Below, piece by piece: positions 49,175 to 59,044 of a DNA stretch of 64,000 bases. Made by a program: the position numbers and the translations under genes. The notes under the pieces were generated by a model. That model had not been told where the DNA came from, ran no database searches, and saw only the letters and a program-made list of their open reading frames with translations. Within the stretch, counting starts at the first letter, position 1. Each line of letters opens with the position of its first letter. The stretch lies in assembly GCF_004571025.1 (NCBI RefSeq), contig NZ_SPQT01000013.1, forward strand, positions 1-64,000, in the 5' to 3' direction. The stretch is from Bradyrhizobium niftali. Its GTDB lineage: Bacteria > Pseudomonadota > Alphaproteobacteria > Rhizobiales > Xanthobacteraceae.

Positions 49175-49745
49175 GTCGAATATCGACTTGTTGCAAAATT
49201 CAACTGAAAAGAACCCGCCTCCGAGTCAATGGGAAGAACGGAGGCCAATGAAAAACATCGTCCGACCGAGCTCAAAAGGGGAGCCGGAGGCGGGGCACTA
49301 TTGGCTCAAGTATTCCAATTTCAAATGAACGGGCGGCGGTCCGTAAGCCCGATCGCTCGTCGCATCAAACCGAAAACGGAATGACGTGCTGAAACGTAGC
49401 ACCACGAGTCCCTCGGTACAATCAGCAACTCCGCCCACCAGCGTGCATAGCGCGCTTCACCACGATCGCGACGTTCGAACAACCACTCTGGCACTCGAAG
49501 TTGCGCTACGTGGGTTCAGCAAATCTCAGGTTCGCCGCGAACACCGCTCCGCGCGAATACTTGCTTGCCAGTGACGGTGCGCCGCCATCCGCCGAGAAAC
49601 GGCAGAGTTGCTTCCGCTTGCGAAGACTGAACCAGGATCGCGCCGCTGAAGACGAACCTTCATCGAGATTGAACAGGAGGTTCGCTTCTCGAACGTTGCT
49701 CGATACATGCCTCATGGACATTTTACACAACTATGGAGGTATCCC
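49175..49745. other. 571-bp region with little coding evidence
   Basis: Apart from a possible 26-residue gene at 49248, this AT-richer stretch holds no frame with convincing codon use, no tRNA and no clear terminator. Short open frames on both strands look random. It may be the decayed remains of a larger gene. Confidence 0.5.
49248..49328 (+). CDS. Candidate 26-aa peptide
   Basis: The frame encodes MKNIVRPSSKGEPEAGHYW and then LKYSNFK. ACGGAGG sits five bases before the ATG, the strongest ribosome-binding site in the interval. There is no membrane helix. Only the binding site supports expression. Confidence 0.35.
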   Translation: MKNIVRPSSKGEPEAGHYWLKYSNFK

Positions 49746-50045
49746 ATGCCGATCGTCCAATTTACTCGCTTCAAAACCGACAAGTCCGAGGAAATGGTCC
49801 AGATCATCAGGCAGGCGAAGAAAATCTTTGAAAAACACGGTGCCGAATTTCTTCGGCTCTCCCGTTTCCACACCGGTCCCTGGGCAGGAGAGTTGCTCGT
49901 TACGACGCGCTACTCCAGCTGGGAAGTTTACGGCAAGGTGCAGGAGGCCGTGTCAAAGGATCCGGAGTTTGCGCAGGTGCAGGCTGACGGAATGAAGATT
50001 GCCGAGCTCCAGGGCCGTAACATCGCCGTTAGCATCGATCTCTAG
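49746..50045 (+). CDS. Small dimeric alpha/beta-barrel-like protein (DUF6854-like)
   Basis: A 99-residue protein with the strand-helix-strand pattern of ABM-type monooxygenase relatives: PIVQFTRFKTD, a helix with QIIRQAKKIFEKHGAE, strands FLRLSRFHTGP and ELLVTTRYSSWEVYGK. These features fit DUF6854 as I remember it. No catalytic activity is established for the family. TGGAGG lies seven bases before the ATG, so I start it at 49746. It is cytoplasmic and probably a single-gene unit. Confidence 0.75.
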   Translation: MPIVQFTRFKTDKSEEMVQIIRQAKKIFEKHGAEFLRLSRFHTGPWAGELLVTTRYSSWEVYGKVQEAVSKDPEFAQVQADGMKIAELQGRNIAVSIDL

Positions 50046-50232
50046 TCGGAGCGCCGCCCCGCAAACCACATTAAGCGCGAAGGCCACTCGACATATGCCG
50101 GTGGCCTTCCCGATCCGGTCACAGCGCTTCCGGCCACGCACCGTAAGCGGCGGCTTGGCGGGTCAAGGCGGGTTCAATCCGCCTTTCCAGCGTTCAATTT
50201 CACCGGCCAAAAGGCATCCGGATTCAACGCGC

Positions 50233-50262
50233 TTGCGATTTAACGACCATTCGGTCTATATA
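50233..50262 (+). promoter_or_regulatory. TetR-gene promoter with internal operator
   Basis: TTGCGA and TATATA are separated by 18 bp, and the inverted repeat GACC-ATTC-GGTC (50245-50256) fills the space between them. The -10 box ends six bases before the ATG, so the transcript may be leaderless. Confidence 0.5.
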
Positions 50263-50268
50263 TTGGCA

Positions 50269-50883
50269 ATGAGCCGCCAAGCCCCAATGCAGTTGCCCCG
50301 CGGTCGCCCCCGCAGTTTCGACGTGGAAGCCGCTGTCGAGCGCGCGATGGATGTGTTCTGGTCGCGCGGCTATCACGGCACGGCGCTCCCCGACCTTCTT
50401 CGTGCGACGAAGCTTTCGCGTGGCAGCCTTTACGCCGCTTTCGGTGACAAGCACTCGCTATTCTTGCGCGCGCTCGATCACTACATTGCCGATGCTCTGA
50501 CCCGGATGGATATCGAGCTCGCCCCCCGCAGGGAGCCGGTCGACGGCCTGCGGACCTTCCTTGCCGGCTATGTCGACCGCACGAGCGGTGCTAATGGCCG
50601 GCGCGGATGCCTGCTCGTGGCCACAGCCATGGAACTGGCCGGCCAGGACGCCGAAGTCGGTCGGCGCGTCGCGAGCTTTTTCAAGGCCATGGAGGCCAGG
50701 CTGGCCGATGCACTTTCGCGTGCGGGGGCGGCGGGCAAGCTGGCCGACGGTGTCGAGCCTTCAAGTTCCGCCCGAATTCTCGTCTGTTTCGTCGAGGGGC
50801 TGCGCGTGGTCGGCAAGACGGCACCGGCACGGATGACGTCGCAAGCCACCGCCGACGCGCTGCTCGACCGGTTCATCAGGTGA
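50269..50883 (+). CDS. TetR-family transcriptional regulator
   Basis: A 204-residue repressor with an N-terminal TetR helix-turn-helix (ERAMDVFWSRGYHGTALPDLL, then ATKLSRGSLYAAFGDKHSLF) and a helical ligand-binding domain (GCLLVATAMELAG). The arrangement resembles NemR/AcrR-like regulators of the TetR_C_6/16 kind. It probably represses itself and the EamA transporter gene 74 bp downstream, because similar palindromes precede both. The ATG at 50269 (MSRQAPMQLPRGRPRSF) lies right after the -10 box. Confidence 0.9.
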   Translation: MSRQAPMQLPRGRPRSFDVEAAVERAMDVFWSRGYHGTALPDLLRATKLSRGSLYAAFGDKHSLFLRALDHYIADALTRMDIELAPRREPVDGLRTFLAGYVDRTSGANGRRGCLLVATAMELAGQDAEVGRRVASFFKAMEARLADALSRAGAAGKLADGVEPSSSARILVCFVEGLRVVGKTAPARMTSQATADALLDRFIR

Positions 50884-50929
50884 ACAACCCATGCCGCGCC
50901 TTCCGCCGTTGTCGCGCGCCAATATTTGA

Positions 50930-50939
50930 ACCGATCGGT
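50930..50939 (+). promoter_or_regulatory. Second TetR-type operator before the EamA gene
   Basis: ACCGATCGGT is a perfect palindrome, extended to AACCGATCGGTCTT, 19 bp before the EamA start. Its half-sites match those in the TetR promoter. Confidence 0.55.
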
Positions 50940-50957
50940 CTTGAAAGGAAGGATGCC

Positions 50958-51818
50958 ATGTCTGCCATCCAGATCGTCTGCGCGGTCATCGTTCCCCTGC
51001 TCTGGGGTTACCAGTTCGTGGCCATCAAAGTGGGCGTGACGGAGTTTCCGCCTCTCTTCTTCCTCGCGCTGCGCTTCCTGGCCATCGCGCTGCTGCTTGT
51101 TCCGTTCGTCAAGAGGCCTGCGCGCCACCAGATCGGCCCCGTCGCAGCCATTTCGATTTTCCTTGGCGGACTGAATTTCGGGCTCTTCTATGTTGGCCTC
51201 GGGCTCGGCTCGGGAAGCCTGTCGGCGATCGCGTATCAGCTCGCCACGCCCTTCACCGTCCTGCTCGCCTGGCCGCTGCTCGCGGAGAGACCGTCTGCCA
51301 CCACGTCCGCCGGTGTGGCGCTTGCATTCGTCGGCGTGGTCGTGCTGGCAGCGGGGCCCGGCTTGTCGGCAAACGCGCTGCCGCTGCTGCTCGTGGTTGG
51401 GGCAGCCTTCGCCTTCGCGGTGTCCAACGTCTTGACGAAACGCTGCGGCCCTTTCGATCCCCTGATGTTGATGGGATGGTCGTCGCTGTTCACGGTGCCG
51501 CAGGTCATGGTGATGTCGCTGCTCCTCGAATATGGGCAACTGGCGAGCCTTGTCACGGCGGATGAACGCGGCTGGCTGGCCCTCGCCTACACCATCTTCA
51601 TCGGAGGAATTGTCGGGTTTGGCCTCTGGTTCTGGCTGATCGCGCGTTGCTCCATGGGCCGCGTCGCCCCCTTCGGCCTGCTACTTCCGGTGTTCGCGTT
51701 GCTTTCGAGCGTGTTGTTCCTTGGCGACCGCATAACCCCGAAGTTGATCGTCGGTGGGCTGCTCGCGATCTCCGGCGTCGCCCTGACACAGATCAGACCG
51801 AGCGTTCGAGCAACCTAA
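50958..51818 (+). CDS. EamA/DMT-family transporter
   Basis: A 286-residue inner-membrane protein with ten hydrophobic segments in two EamA repeats (VIVPLLWGYQFVAIKVGVTEFPP begins the first; LLLVVGAAFAFAVSNVLTKRCG begins the second). EamA proteins, such as YdcZ or RhtA relatives, usually export amino acids or other metabolites. AAGGAAGG precedes the ATG. The stop overlaps the end of the convergent HTH gene by four bases. Control by the adjacent TetR regulator is likely. Confidence 0.88.
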   Translation: MSAIQIVCAVIVPLLWGYQFVAIKVGVTEFPPLFFLALRFLAIALLLVPFVKRPARHQIGPVAAISIFLGGLNFGLFYVGLGLGSGSLSAIAYQLATPFTVLLAWPLLAERPSATTSAGVALAFVGVVVLAAGPGLSANALPLLLVVGAAFAFAVSNVLTKRCGPFDPLMLMGWSSLFTVPQVMVMSLLLEYGQLASLVTADERGWLALAYTIFIGGIVGFGLWFWLIARCSMGRVAPFGLLLPVFALLSSVLFLGDRITPKLIVGGLLAISGVALTQIRPSVRAT

Positions 51819-52630
51819 CTCCCGGAAGCCCACGCACGGCCTCCTGAGCCGCCGCCCCTGACCGGCGTGTAGATCACGAGCTTCAGCGCGGGATCATCGT
51901 TGGCCTGAAAACTGGTGTGCTCGAAATGCAGCACGCCCAGAGTTGGATGAGACATCGTCTTGAGGCCCGAGGCGGTGCTGCGGATCTCGTGGGCTTCCCA
52001 CCATTTGACGAATTCCGAGCTACCTTGCCGCAGCCGCGTCAGCAATTCCGCGAAGGCGGGATCGCCAGCCCAGACGTCGTGGGTGGCGCGAAACATCGCG
52101 ACCATGCGCTTGGCGACCTCCGCCCAGCCCGCGCCGTAAGCCTTGCGCGTCTGCCTGTTGGTCATCATCAGGAGCATCGTGTTGCGATCCTCCTCCGGCA
52201 ACCGGCCGAACGCAAAAACCTGCTCGGCGGCTTCGTTCCAGGCCAGCACGTCCCAGCGCCGTCCGGTGATATAGGCCGGATGCGGCAGGCTCTCGATCAG
52301 CCGCAGGATCGGCGGCGGCACGATCTCGCGCGTGAACGCCCGTCTGTCGCCGTCGCGCGCCAGCGCCTTGAGATGCGCATGCTCGGTCTTGCTGAGCCGC
52401 AGCGCACGGGCAAGCGCATCGACGGTGGTGACCGACGGGCTGACGGTGCGGCCCTGCTCGAGACGGATGTACCAGTCGACACCGATGCCGGCGAGTTGGG
52501 CGACCTCCTCGCGGCGCAGCCCCGCGGTGCGCCGCCGGAGCCCTGCCGGAAGCCCGACGGTCTTCGGCGACAGCTTTTCGCGGCGGGACCGCAGGAAGTC
52601 GCCGAATTCGACGCGGCGTGGGTCGGCCAT
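51815..52630 (-). CDS. XRE-family regulator with MmyB-like ligand domain
   Basis: A 271-residue regulator with an N-terminal Cro/C1-type helix-turn-helix (LRREEVAQLAGIGVDWYIRLEQGR) and a C-terminal PAS-like MmyB ligand-binding domain (PHPAYITGRRWDVLAWNEAAEQVFG-type, then the WWEAHEIR segment). This family often sits beside and controls an oxidoreductase gene, which is exactly the arrangement here: the divergent gene at 52740 is a dehydrogenase-like protein. The ATG is at 52630. Confidence 0.9.
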   Translation of the reverse strand: MADPRRVEFGDFLRSRREKLSPKTVGLPAGLRRRTAGLRREEVAQLAGIGVDWYIRLEQGRTVSPSVTTVDALARALRLSKTEHAHLKALARDGDRRAFTREIVPPPILRLIESLPHPAYITGRRWDVLAWNEAAEQVFAFGRLPEEDRNTMLLMMTNRQTRKAYGAGWAEVAKRMVAMFRATHDVWAGDPAFAELLTRLRQGSSEFVKWWEAHEIRSTASGLKTMSHPTLGVLHFEHTSFQANDDPALKLVIYTPVRGGGSGGRAWASGS

Positions 52631-52663
52631 GATGTCGCTCCCGCGATGGAGGGTCTGGAGAAT

Positions 52664-52689
52664 ACTAGGATAATACCAGGCCTTCTAGT
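52664..52689. promoter_or_regulatory. Candidate operator between HTH and oxidoreductase genes
   Basis: ACTAG and CTAGT form an inverted repeat around 16 bases containing GATAAT, a possible -10 box for the oxidoreductase gene. It lies in the 109-bp divergent interval. Confidence 0.4.
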
Positions 52690-52739
52690 CCCCTCCAAGG
52701 CGGCGCATATGCGTTTCACCCCAATTCGAGGTGAACATC

Positions 52740-53819
52740 ATGAAAGCCGCCGTACTCAAATCCTTCGGAACGCCGCTGGTGATCGAGACTGCTCCGGACC
52801 CGGTGCTCGGCACCGGCGAGGTCATCGTCGACGTCGTCGCCACGCGCGTGCTGTCTTATATGAACGAAGTCTTCAGCGGCGAACGAAACTATGCACTCGA
52901 TTTGCCGATCATCCCGGGCCCGGGCGGCATCGGCCGGGTGCGGGCGATCGGCCCTGATGCAACCAAGCTCAAGATCGGCGACTGGGTGTTCTGCGACCCG
53001 ACGGTGCGCTCGCGCGACGACGCAATTGCGCCCGACATCGCCCTGCAGGGATTAACGGCCGCCGGCGCGGGCGGCATGCTTCTGCAAAAGCATTTTCGCC
53101 ACGGCTCATTTGCTGAGCAGATGCGCGTGCCGACCGAGAATGTGAAGCGGCTCGGCGCGATCACGTCGGAGGAAGCCTCGCAATGGTGCGCGCTGGGGAC
53201 GGCGCTGGTGCCCTATGGCGGCTTCCTCGCCGCCAACCTTCAACCGGGCGAGACCGTGCTGGTGAGTGGCGCCACCGGCAATTTCGGCAGCGCTGCGGTG
53301 TCGGTCGCGCTCGCGATGGGCGCGGCCTGCGTGGTGGCGCCCGGTCGCAACGAAGGGATCCTCGCCGACCTCGTCCGCCGCTTCGGCAGCCGCGTGAAGC
53401 CGGTCAGGCTCACCGGCAACGAGGATGACGACCGCGAAGCGATGAAGCGCGCCGCGCCCGGCCCGATCGATTGCGTGTTCGACATCATGCCGCCCTCGGT
53501 GAGCGCCACCGTGGTGCGCGCCGCGATCATGACGGTGCGCGCTTACGGACGCGTCGTGCTGATGGGCGGCGTCGGCATGGCGGGGGGCGCGGGCCTCGAG
53601 CTGCCCTACCCCTGGATCATGCGCAACTGCATCTCCATCCACGGCGTCTGGATGTATCCGCCGGATGCGGCGAGCCGCCTGATCGCGCTGGTGCGATCAG
53701 GACTCCTCCGGCTTGACGAATACAGGACGACGGCCTTCGACCTCGATCACGTCAATGAGGCGGTGGCACACGCCGCGGCCAATGGCGGGCCGTTCAAATT
53801 GACGGTGATCCGACCGTAA
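52740..53819 (+). CDS. Quinone-oxidoreductase/MDR-type alcohol dehydrogenase
   Basis: A 359-residue medium-chain dehydrogenase/reductase. It has the GroES-like N-terminal domain (MKAAVLKSFGTPLVIETAPDP, PGPGGIGRVRAIG) and a Rossmann domain with VLVSGATGNFGSAAVSVALAMGA. No zinc-ligand cysteine set is visible, so a quinone-reductase-like NADPH enzyme is likely. GAGGTGA lies seven bases before the ATG at 52740; a GTG nine bases earlier is the alternative. It is divergent from the MmyB-type regulator that probably controls it. Confidence 0.88.
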   Translation: MKAAVLKSFGTPLVIETAPDPVLGTGEVIVDVVATRVLSYMNEVFSGERNYALDLPIIPGPGGIGRVRAIGPDATKLKIGDWVFCDPTVRSRDDAIAPDIALQGLTAAGAGGMLLQKHFRHGSFAEQMRVPTENVKRLGAITSEEASQWCALGTALVPYGGFLAANLQPGETVLVSGATGNFGSAAVSVALAMGAACVVAPGRNEGILADLVRRFGSRVKPVRLTGNEDDDREAMKRAAPGPIDCVFDIMPPSVSATVVRAAIMTVRAYGRVVLMGGVGMAGGAGLELPYPWIMRNCISIHGVWMYPPDAASRLIALVRSGLLRLDEYRTTAFDLDHVNEAVAHAAANGGPFKLTVIRP

Positions 53820-53898
53820 AACGCCGCACACCAGGGCGATGCGCCGGCGCAGCCGTTTTGCTTGACCTGTCAAAGGGCTGCAAGGCGTCACCCCGATC

Positions 53899-53920
53899 GT
53901 AGCCGGCCACGGCCGGCTAC
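53899..53920. terminator. Weak terminator-like hairpin before lolD
   Basis: GTAGCCGGCC and GGCCGGCTAC form a near-perfect stem between the oxidoreductase stop and the lolD stop. TTGTTTTCGCAGTTTTTG follows on the forward strand some 15 bp later, so it could end the oxidoreductase transcript. Confidence 0.35.
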
Positions 53921-53949
53921 TGTGCATGGGGTTGTTTTCGCAGTTTTTG

Positions 53950-54654
53950 TTACTCGAGCTCGACCACCTGGCCGTTCGACAGCGACACGCGCCGGTCCAT
54001 ACGGCCGGCCAGCTCCATGTTGTGGGTCGCGATCAGCATGGAGACCTTTGTCGCCTTGACCAGCTGCATCAGGGCCTGGAAGACGTGATCGGCCGTGTGC
54101 GGATCGAGGTTGCCGGTCGGCTCGTCCGCGAACAGCACGCGCGGCGCATTCGCCACCGCGCGCGCGATCGCAACGCGCTGCTGCTCGCCGCCCGACAGCT
54201 CCGCCGGGCGGTGGGTGATGCGGTCGCCGAGGCCGAGATAGCCCAGGATCTCCTTGGCGCGCTTGACGCTCTCGGACTTCTTCAGGCCGCGGATCATCTG
54301 CGGCAGCATGACGTTCTCCAGCGCCGAGAACTCCGGCAGCAGCCGGTGCGACTGGTAGACGAAGCCGATGTCGGTGCGGCGCAGCTGCGTACGCTCGATG
54401 TCGGGCAGTTGCGAGGTCGGCGCGCCATTGACGTAGACTTCGCCGGAATCGGGCGCTTCCAGCAGTCCCGCGATGTGCAGCAACGTCGATTTGCCCGAGC
54501 CCGACGGCGCCACCAGCGCGACCGATTGCCCGGCCCACAGCGCGAGCTTGGCGTTGTCGAGGATCGTCAGCGGCACCTCGCCCTGCAAGTACTGCCGCTT
54601 TATCTCGTGGAGATAAATGACCGGTACATCCTCAGCCCCCTGTTGCTGCTCCAT
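53950..54654 (-). CDS. lolD: Lipoprotein-releasing ABC transporter ATPase
   Basis: ATPase of the LolCDE machine that releases lipoproteins from the inner membrane for transport to the outer membrane. The 234-residue protein has Walker [31 protein letters not shown] (the LolD-type Q-loop region), signature LSGGEQQR and Walker [13 protein letters not shown]. It lies seven bases downstream of lolC in one operon with proS. Confidence 0.95.
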   Translation of the reverse strand: MEQQQGAEDVPVIYLHEIKRQYLQGEVPLTILDNAKLALWAGQSVALVAPSGSGKSTLLHIAGLLEAPDSGEVYVNGAPTSQLPDIERTQLRRTDIGFVYQSHRLLPEFSALENVMLPQMIRGLKKSESVKRAKEILGYLGLGDRITHRPAELSGGEQQRVAIARAVANAPRVLFADEPTGNLDPHTADHVFQALMQLVKATKVSMLIATHNMELAGRMDRRVSLSNGQVVELE

Positions 54655-54661
54655 CAGCCCC

Positions 54662-55942
54662 TCACTCGTACCGGAGCGCTTCGACGGGATCGAGGCGCGC
54701 AGCGCGCCACGACGGATACAGCGTCGCCAGGAACGACAGCGTCAGCGCCATGATGACGACGGCCGTGGTCTCGCCGACGTCGATCTCGGCGGGCAGTTTC
54801 GACAGGAAATAGAGCTCCGGCGAGAACAGCTCGGTGCTGGTGAGCCAGGACAGGAATTGCCTGATCGATTCGATGTTGAGGCAGATCACGAGGCCGACGA
54901 AGAAGCCGACCAGCGTGCCGACCACGCCGATCGAGGCGCCCGTGATCAGGAAGATGCGCATGATCGAGCCTTGCGAGGCGCCCATGGTGCGCAGGATGGC
55001 GATGTCGCTGCCCTTGTCTTTCACCAGCATGATCAGGCCGGACACGATGTTGAGTGCGGCGACCAGCACGATCATGGTCAGAATCAGGAACATCACGTTG
55101 CGCTCGACCTGGAGCGCGTTGAAGAAAGTCGAGTTGCGCTGCCGCCAGTCGACCAGGAACACCGGGCGGCCCGCCGCTTCCGTCACCGCCTTGCGGAAGG
55201 CGTCGATCTTGTCGGGATTGGTGGTGAACACCTCGATCGAGGTGACGTCGTTGCTGCGGTTGAAATAGGCCTGCGCCTCCGCCAGCGGCATGAACACGAA
55301 GCCGAGATCGTATTCGGACATGCCGATCTCGAACACGGCGACGATCTTGTAAGGCTTGATGCGCGGCGTCGTGCCCATCGGCGTGACCGCGCCCTTCGGC
55401 GCCACCAGCGTGATGCTGTCGCCGGCGTGCAGCGACAACTGGTCGGCGAGGCGCCGGCCGATCGCGACGCCCTGCCCGTCGTCAAAGCCTTCGAGCGAGC
55501 CCTGCTTGATGTTCTTGGCGATCGAGGTGAGGTTGTTGAGGTCGTCGGAGCGGATGCCGCGCACCAGCACGCCCGAGGCGTTCCAGGGCGAGGACGCCAG
55601 CGCCTGGCCATCCACCACGGGCGCTGCAAGCCGGATGCCCTGGACCTGGCTGATGCGGTCGGCGACGTCCTTCCAGTCGGTCAGCGGCGATTCCAGCGGC
55701 TGGACCAGGATGTGGCCGTTCAGCCCCAGGATCTTGTCGAGCAGCTCCTTGCGGAAGCCGTTCATGACGGCCATCACGATGATCAGCGTCGCCACGCCCA
55801 GCATGATGCCAAGGAACGAGAACCCGGCGATGACCGAGATGAATCCCTCCTTGCGGCGCGCCCGCAAATAGCGCCCCGACAGCATCCACTCGAATGGCGC
55901 AAAAGGCGCGGTTTTCACGGTTTCGGTCATGGTCTCATCCAT
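54662..55942 (-). CDS. lolC: Lipoprotein-releasing system permease
   Basis: Membrane subunit of the Lol exporter. The 426-residue protein has one N-terminal membrane segment, a large periplasmic domain (about 60-280) and three C-terminal segments with FtsX-like character ([31 protein letters not shown]). Alphaproteobacteria normally carry one such permease, which acts as a homodimer; lolC and lolE names are both used. I start at the ATG at 55942, with a second ATG ([10 protein letters not shown]) four codons later. It is located between proS and lolD. Confidence 0.93.
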   Translation of the reverse strand: MDETMTETVKTAPFAPFEWMLSGRYLRARRKEGFISVIAGFSFLGIMLGVATLIIVMAVMNGFRKELLDKILGLNGHILVQPLESPLTDWKDVADRISQVQGIRLAAPVVDGQALASSPWNASGVLVRGIRSDDLNNLTSIAKNIKQGSLEGFDDGQGVAIGRRLADQLSLHAGDSITLVAPKGAVTPMGTTPRIKPYKIVAVFEIGMSEYDLGFVFMPLAEAQAYFNRSNDVTSIEVFTTNPDKIDAFRKAVTEAAGRPVFLVDWRQRNSTFFNALQVERNVMFLILTMIVLVAALNIVSGLIMLVKDKGSDIAILRTMGASQGSIMRIFLITGASIGVVGTLVGFFVGLVICLNIESIRQFLSWLTSTELFSPELYFLSKLPAEIDVGETTAVVIMALTLSFLATLYPSWRAARLDPVEALRYE

Positions 55943-56015
55943 CGCTCGATAATCCCATGATTCGGGGTCAATTGTGGCCGGATTGGCGGCCGCGATATCG
56001 GGCGATGAACAATAT

Positions 56016-57335
56016 TCAGCCGACCAGCCGGGCGACCGCGTCCGCAGGCGACATCGTCTCGCGTGAGCCGTCGCTGCGCCGCTTGAGCTCGACCTTGCCG
56101 TCGGCGAGCCCCTTCGGCCCGATCATGATCTGCCAGGGGATTCCGATCAGGTCGGCAGCGGCGAATTTGGCGCCGGCGCGCTGGTCGGTGTCGTCGTAGA
56201 GTACGTCGACGCCCTTGGCCTGGAGCTCCGCGTAAAGCTTCTCGCAGGCCGCATCGACCGCGGGATCGCCCTGCTTGAGGTTCAGCACCACCGCGCGGAA
56301 CGGCGCGACAGCTTCCGGCCATTTGATGCCGGCATCGTCATGGCAGGCCTCGATGATGGCGCCGAGCAGGCGCGAGACGCCGACACCGTAGGAGCCGCCG
56401 TGGATCGGCACGTCGACACCGTCGGGGCCTGCCACCATCGCCTTCATCGGCTCGGAATATTTCGTGCCGAAATAGAATATCTGGCCGACCTCGATGCCGC
56501 GGGTGTTCACGCGCTTGTCAGCGGGCACTTCCTGCTCGAACCGCGCGGCGTCGTGCACGTCCTCGGTCGCAGCATAGACCGACGTCCATTGCTTGATGAT
56601 CGGCGTGAGGTCGCTCTCATAGTCGACGTCCTCGCCGGGCACTGGCAGGTCCAGCACGTCGCGATTGATGAACACGCCGGATTCGCCGGTTTCGGCGAGC
56701 ACGATGAATTCGTGGCTGAGATCGCCGCCGATCGGGCCGGTCTCGGCGCGCATCGGGATTGCCTTCAGCCCCATCCGCGCGAAGGTGCGCAGATAAGCAA
56801 CGAACATCTTGTTGTAGGCGACGCGCGCCGCCGCCTCGTTGAGGTCGAAGGAATACGCATCCTTCATCAGGAATTCGCGGCCGCGCATCACGCCGAAGCG
56901 CGGGCGCTGCTCGTCGCGGAATTTCCATTGGATATGATAGAGATTCAGCGGCAGGTTCTTGTAGGACTTCACATAGGCGCGGAAGATCTCGGTGATCATT
57001 TCCTCGTTGGTCGGCCCGTACAGCAGCTCGCGCTTGTGGCGGTCGGCGATGCGAAGCATCTCCGGGCCGTAGGCGTCGTAGCGGCCGCTCTCGCGCCAGA
57101 GGTCGGCGAGCTGGAGCGTCGGCATCAGCAGTTCCAGCGCACCGGAGCGGTCCTGCTCCTCGCGCACGATCTGCTCGATCTTCTTCAGCACGCGGAAGCC
57201 GAGCGGCAGCCAGGCATAGATGCCGGCCGCCTCCTGCCGGATCATGCCGGCGCGCAGCATCAGCCGGTGCGAGACGATCTCCGCCTCTTTCGGATTTTCC
57301 TTCAGGATGGGCAGAAAGAACCGCGACAACCGCAT
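56016..57335 (-). CDS. proS: Prolyl-tRNA synthetase
   Basis: Class II enzyme charging tRNA-Pro. At 439 residues it lacks the large editing insertion of the E. coli form, as usual in alphaproteobacteria. Visible are motif 1 ([25 protein letters not shown]), motif 2 ([29 protein letters not shown]) and motif 3 ([17 protein letters not shown]). The C-terminal anticodon-binding domain ends in VARLVG. I chose the ATG at 57335 ([15 protein letters not shown]), the family start. It heads the proS-lolC-lolD group. Confidence 0.96.
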   Translation of the reverse strand: MRLSRFFLPILKENPKEAEIVSHRLMLRAGMIRQEAAGIYAWLPLGFRVLKKIEQIVREEQDRSGALELLMPTLQLADLWRESGRYDAYGPEMLRIADRHKRELLYGPTNEEMITEIFRAYVKSYKNLPLNLYHIQWKFRDEQRPRFGVMRGREFLMKDAYSFDLNEAAARVAYNKMFVAYLRTFARMGLKAIPMRAETGPIGGDLSHEFIVLAETGESGVFINRDVLDLPVPGEDVDYESDLTPIIKQWTSVYAATEDVHDAARFEQEVPADKRVNTRGIEVGQIFYFGTKYSEPMKAMVAGPDGVDVPIHGGSYGVGVSRLLGAIIEACHDDAGIKWPEAVAPFRAVVLNLKQGDPAVDAACEKLYAELQAKGVDVLYDDTDQRAGAKFAAADLIGIPWQIMIGPKGLADGKVELKRRSDGSRETMSPADAVARLVG

Positions 57336-57487
57336 GGCAACACTCTGGGAATCAGTGAGGGGTTGCAGTGAAACCGGATTGGGAGCGAAAACACAAGACC
57401 GGGAATGAGGAAAAGCCGCTAACACGGCGGAATTCCTTGTCATTTTTCCGTTGCCTTCAGGTTCAGCTTGAACCGCTGCCGTGCCCC

Positions 57488-59044
57488 TTACGGCATCACC
57501 TCGAGCTCGTCCTCGAGCGTGATCTTCTCGAAGTCGGTCACCAGCGCATCGATCCGCACATGCCAGCGGCCGGCAAAGGGCAGCTCGACCTTGCGCACAT
57601 GCCAATAGCCATCCGGCCCGCGCGAGGCGTCCCGCTCCATCGGCTCGATGCCGCGCTCGGGCAGACTCAGGGTCAGCGTCACTTCCTTGGCCGCCAGCGG
57701 CGTCGCTTCACCGGTCATCAGCTGGAGCACGAAGTCATCGACGCCGGCCTTGCCCGGCGAGACCAGGACCTGGAACATCGCCTTGTCGGTGTGGATGTGG
57801 ATCGCCAGAGGCGTCTCCGGAACGATTGTCCGTGGCGGCGGCGTGAAGCGCCAGCCGGCGACGACGGCAAGGATCGCGAGGCCGATCAAGCATTCGAGCA
57901 GGATCGAGCGCTTCAGCGCCGGCGCAACCGCCTCGTCCCGGGCCAGCGCCGGGGTCAGGCGAACGCGATTGAGCGCGGCCAGCGCCAATAGTGCAGCGAC
58001 CAGCGCGAGCTTGATCGAGAGGATGAGGCCGTAACGGGTCTCGACCAGCGCCGTCGGCTTTTCGAGCTGGACGACCGCGAGCGCAAGACCGGTCAATGCC
58101 AGCATCGCGACGACAGGCACCGCGATCCGGGAGAAGCGGTACACGACGGGCAATGCCGCCGCCGGCTTCGAGACGAGTGCAGCGAGCGGGGCCAGCGCCC
58201 CGATCCAGAACGCAACGCCGAGGCCGTGGAGGAAGATCGCCGGCCGTGTCACCATTTCGGGCGGTGCCGTTGCGGCGTGTCCGGTCATGGCCAGCGACAA
58301 GCCGACGCCGACAAACGCAATGGCCGCAAGCGCCCGCGCGTACCACGCACCACGCAGCGCCAGCATCGCCACCAGCATCGCGGTGACGGCGATCAGCACT
58401 GCGGGACCGGCGCTCGTCGCGGACGCAACCTTCCAGGGAGTAACGGTCGCGAGAGCCGCTGGCGGCAGGCCGAGGAGATCGAGGCCCAGGACGCCAAGGG
58501 CGACAACAGCGCTCGGCAGGCCAACCACGAGCGCGACACGCGCCACGGCCGTTCCCGTCATCGACCATGCAATCCAGCGCGCAAAGAACACACCGCCGAC
58601 ACCGACGAACAGCCCGATATAGAGACCGACCCGCACCAGCCAGATCAGCGCGTTCAATCCGCCATCCGTAGTGGCAGGAGGTTGCGTTCCCGTCGGCATG
58701 CCGATCGAGAAGATGACCGATCCCGCGACGGGATGGCCGTCTTGCGAGATCACGCGATAGCTCACAACCGCCGTGCCCTGCGGCAGGTCGGCCGGCAGCG
58801 CGACCGAGATGGTTTCGCCCGATGCGCTGACGCGCGCATCGTCCCGTGCCCTGCCCGCGCCGTCGATCAGCAGAATCGCGCCCGGCGTCACCGCCTCGTT
58901 GAAGCGCAACTCCACCGCCTTCGGTGCGGACGCAAGCATGCTGCCGCTCGCCGGCTCGACCGCGACGAGCGCCGCATGCGCAAAGGCGCCGGTCGCGAAG
59001 CCGACAACAAGAAGCAGCGTCGCGAGCGCGGCGAGAAGGCGCAT
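57488..59044 (-). CDS. pcuE: CopC-CopD-YtkA fusion, copper transport protein
   Basis: A 518-residue inner-membrane protein (YcnJ type). It has a signal peptide ([22 protein letters not shown]) and a CopC domain starting [19 protein letters not shown], with the first mature histidine a likely copper ligand and [13 protein letters not shown] later. A CopD-like region with about eight membrane segments follows, and a C-terminal YtkA-like domain (about residues 415-518, beginning [20 protein letters not shown]). The last domain closely resembles the stand-alone protein at 59583. YcnJ-type proteins import copper, and B. japonicum PcuE is its homologue. It is the last gene of the copper operon. Confidence 0.88.
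   Translation of the reverse strand: MRLLAALATLLLVVGFATGAFAHAALVAVEPASGSMLASAPKAVELRFNEAVTPGAILLIDGAGRARDDARVSASGETISVALPADLPQGTAVVSYRVISQDGHPVAGSVIFSIGMPTGTQPPATTDGGLNALIWLVRVGLYIGLFVGVGGVFFARWIAWSMTGTAVARVALVVGLPSAVVALGVLGLDLLGLPPAALATVTPWKVASATSAGPAVLIAVTAMLVAMLALRGAWYARALAAIAFVGVGLSLAMTGHAATAPPEMVTRPAIFLHGLGVAFWIGALAPLAALVSKPAAALPVVYRFSRIAVPVVAMLALTGLALAVVQLEKPTALVETRYGLILSIKLALVAALLALAALNRVRLTPALARDEAVAPALKRSILLECLIGLAILAVVAGWRFTPPPRTIVPETPLAIHIHTDKAMFQVLVSPGKAGVDDFVLQLMTGEATPLAAKEVTLTLSLPERGIEPMERDASRGPDGYWHVRKVELPFAGRWHVRIDALVTDFEKITLEDELEVMP

Noticed and set aside
49501-49995. 164-codon forward frame overlapping the DUF6854-like gene
   Set aside because: Its second half reads the real gene in a wrong frame and its first half has no recognisable similarity.
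57460-57474. Terminator hairpin (GGTTCA/TGAACC) after the copper operon
   Set aside because: The stem is only 6 bp and no T-run follows closely on the reverse strand.
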